Shown piece by piece: positions 61,935 through 64,000 of a stretch of 64,000 nt of DNA (positions are counted from its first letter, which is position 1; each line of letters opens with the position of its first letter). The notes under the pieces were generated by a model. That model had not been told where the DNA came from. It ran no database searches and saw nothing but the letters and a program-made list of their open reading frames with translations. The stretch is from Fragum whitleyi (taxonomy: Eukaryota > Mollusca > Bivalvia > Cardiida > Cardiidae), in the NCBI GenBank assembly GCA_948146395.1, contig OX411552.1, positions 3,781,501-3,845,500 of the forward strand. Reading direction: 5' to 3'. The translations under genes were made by a program, and so were the position numbers.

Positions 61935-63369
61935 GTTAAGTCAGTCTTGTCATCTTGAAAAGGGTGAAACATTATTATCTGTATGAAAAGTTGCAATACA
62001 GACTGAAATTTGGGTAACCGAAATTTGGGTAGAGAAAAATTAAATGCAGTGCAATATTCAACAGCAATGATTTCCTTTGATCAAAAAGACAAATGACAAA
62101 ATGTACTTAAATGAACTGAATCCATTTGGAAGAAAAAAGACCCAACATGGGATTTACTGTAACAACTTGTCAATAAAACCCTGTCAGACCTATTTACACA
62201 ATAAACTCAGATGACAAGATGTGATGCTTGGGCGCGGTAGTGATTAAAGAAACACAAATTCAGTATCGTTGGCCAAATTTCATCAAAACTGTATTGACTG
62301 ATGACAGATCTGTTCCTGAATGATTTTGAGAATTTATATCATATAATGTAAATTTTGACCCTTCTCCCACTCAGACAGTTCATGGCATAAACCTAGGTCC
62401 AAGGTTATAAAACTTTTTTCATGCTCAATTGAGAATATTCTCAAATTAAGATTTCAAATGAATTTGATAACATAGAAGATGAAATCAATAAGTTGTTATT
62501 TTTAACAACTTATAAATATTGTCTTTTGTCTTCATACTTTCATATCAGTATTATAACATCATTACGGCTTAAATCTGAAGTTGAAATTTTAGAAAATTTT
62601 GATTTCAGAATATGAAAATTTTTATAACCTCAGGCCCTGGGGCCAGTTTTACTAAACATCTAGCATAGGTCATAAACTAAAGTTGCTTCGAAAGTAGTAA
62701 CTATATATGCAATTCTGCCATGCACTATCTCATTTGAATCGCCTTCTAAAGACGATCCCAATGAGATATTGCAAGGCAGAATCTAACAATGAATGAAAAC
62801 ACCAGGTACAATTTGTGATTTTGACTTATGATCATTTTTTTTTTGTAAGAAGTTTAGTAAAACGGGCCCCTGATGTACACTTCCTAACATTAATTTTGTG
62901 CGAAAACATGAGTCTGAAATGTTGCAGAATCCTTACGGCTGGCAGTTTGTTTGAAACAAAATGATAATTCAGAATTAAATTTCACAATTAAAATCACAAT
63001 ACATGTATTTACCTTTAAGCATCATGTTATGATTGGTGCATTTTTAAGCTTAGGTTTGTTTTGGACCATAATGTGTCTGAAACACCTTTTGTTTTTGAGA
63101 ATGACCTTGAAAGGTTACTTTGTTTATTACATGTGACCTTTTCTGATAATTATAAAATAAGTGTTAAAAAGAATATTAATACAAGACTTTGTTTAATAAT
63201 TCAAGTTAAACTAGAGCCTGTTGCAGAATGAAAATAACAAGTGCATGTCGTATTGCGATGCAATACAGGAGTCCCCCACCGGATAACAAAAAATCCTTTC
63301 TTATAATATATCTCCTACTTACTAGATCTATAACTGTAAACAAAAATAAAAGAGTAAAAACAATCAATG
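61935..63369. other. Upstream KCC intron, unassigned
   Basis: I searched both strands for the missing N-terminal KCC exons (TM1, cytosolic N-terminus) and found none. AT-rich, no assignable repeat. Confidence 0.5.
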
Positions 63370-63685
63370 ACAAAAACTCCAAAAGTGGGCAGAGAAGAAT
63401 GATTCTTGTACATGCCACTTGTCCTCAATGAGATCTATAAGTGTACCGAGTTTGAAGTTGCTAGCACTGATGGCTCAGGAGATATGGTCCGGACAAAAAT
63501 GTCAGGATAAAAAACAACAACGGACAATAACTAAAAAAGTGGATGTGGCAGAGTAACAGTTCTTGTGCATTACACTTCTTCTCAATGAGATCTACCAGTG
63601 TACAAAGTTTGAAGTTGCTAGGGCTTATGGTTTAGGAGATAAGTACGGGACAAAAATGGAAGGATAAAAACAACATAGGGCAATA
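63370..63685 (+). repeat. Two-unit tandem repeat, about 170 bp
   Basis: Units share TCAATGAGATCTA, GTTTGAAGTTGCTAG, GGACAAAAATG and ACAATAACT. It abuts the head of the next repeat at 63689. Confidence 0.75.
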
Positions 63686-63688
63686 ACT

Positions 63689-64000
63689 CAACAAGAGGGC
63701 CATAGTGGCCCTTAATCGCTCACCTGAAAAAACAATCTCAAAAACGTTTTTCTATGATTTGACCCTGTGACCTAGTTTTTGACCCCACTTGACCCAATTT
63801 TGAACTTGTCTGATATTTCATCAAGATAATCATTCTGACCAATTTTCAGGTTTATTGGGCTAAAATTATGGCCTCTAGAGTGTCCACAATGTTTTTCTAA
63901 GATTTGACCCTGTGACCTAGTTTTTTGACTACACTTGACCCAATTTTGAACTTGTCTGAGATTTCATCGAGATAGTTATACTGACCAATTTTCAGGTTGA
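63689..64000 (+). repeat. CTCACCTG-type repeat, head and first units, cut by window end
   Basis: Head ACAAGAGGGCCATAGTGGCC with AATCGCTCACCTGA, then two 145-bp-type units with TGACCCTGTGACCTAG. Confidence 0.88.

Noticed and set aside
1..64000. A second protein-coding gene or an autonomous transposon
   Set aside because: No other ORF or exon series showed a recognisable family; reverse transcriptase, integrase and transposase motifs were looked for and not seen.

Overview
The window looks like intron-rich, AT-rich genomic DNA from an invertebrate, most probably a bivalve mollusc. The evidence is one large spliced animal gene, no compact ORFs, and dense interspersed repeats with hairpin ends, central tandem arrays and tRNA-derived SINEs, a mix I associate with clam-type bivalves. 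The species assignment is inference.

One gene is clearly supported: a K-Cl cotransporter (KCC, SLC12A4-7 family) on the minus strand. I reconstructed 22 coding exons between 61015 and 14814. Splice phases agree at every junction, and the exons total 2745 nt (914 codons plus stop). They cover the transporter from about TM2 to the C-terminus. The N-terminal exons (cytosolic N-terminus, TM1) lie beyond position 64000. Both C-terminal threonine sites that WNK-SPAK/OSR1 signalling phosphorylates in vertebrate KCCs are present. At least four introns carry U12-type (minor spliceosome) signals, one of them AT-AC, and exon 17 is flanked by two of them.

Layout: 1-13.8 kb is downstream of the gene and consists of repeats and unassigned DNA (a cluster of RFX X-box-like motifs, a 1.3 kb TIR element, a 1.8 kb CCCGGG-rich foldback element with a 9-bp target duplication, and a 145-bp tandem array). 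13.8-21.7 kb holds exons 22-15 with all three downstream U12 introns. 21.7-33 kb holds exons 14-8. 33-46 kb is a 13 kb intron with a hAT-type element, a second TIR element, a SINE and diverged duplications. 46-53.4 kb holds exons 7-2. 53.4-60.8 kb is a 7.4 kb intron with a possible 4.8 kb TIR element. 61-64 kb is upstream intron.

The most unusual pattern is that six exons have copies or fragments of themselves in the adjacent intron. Three form small arrays (about 100-107 bp per unit) next to exons 5, 11 and 16; the other three (exons 8, 10, 21) are single decayed copies. A second pattern is a family of about 80-bp near-perfect hairpins with 11 copies here.
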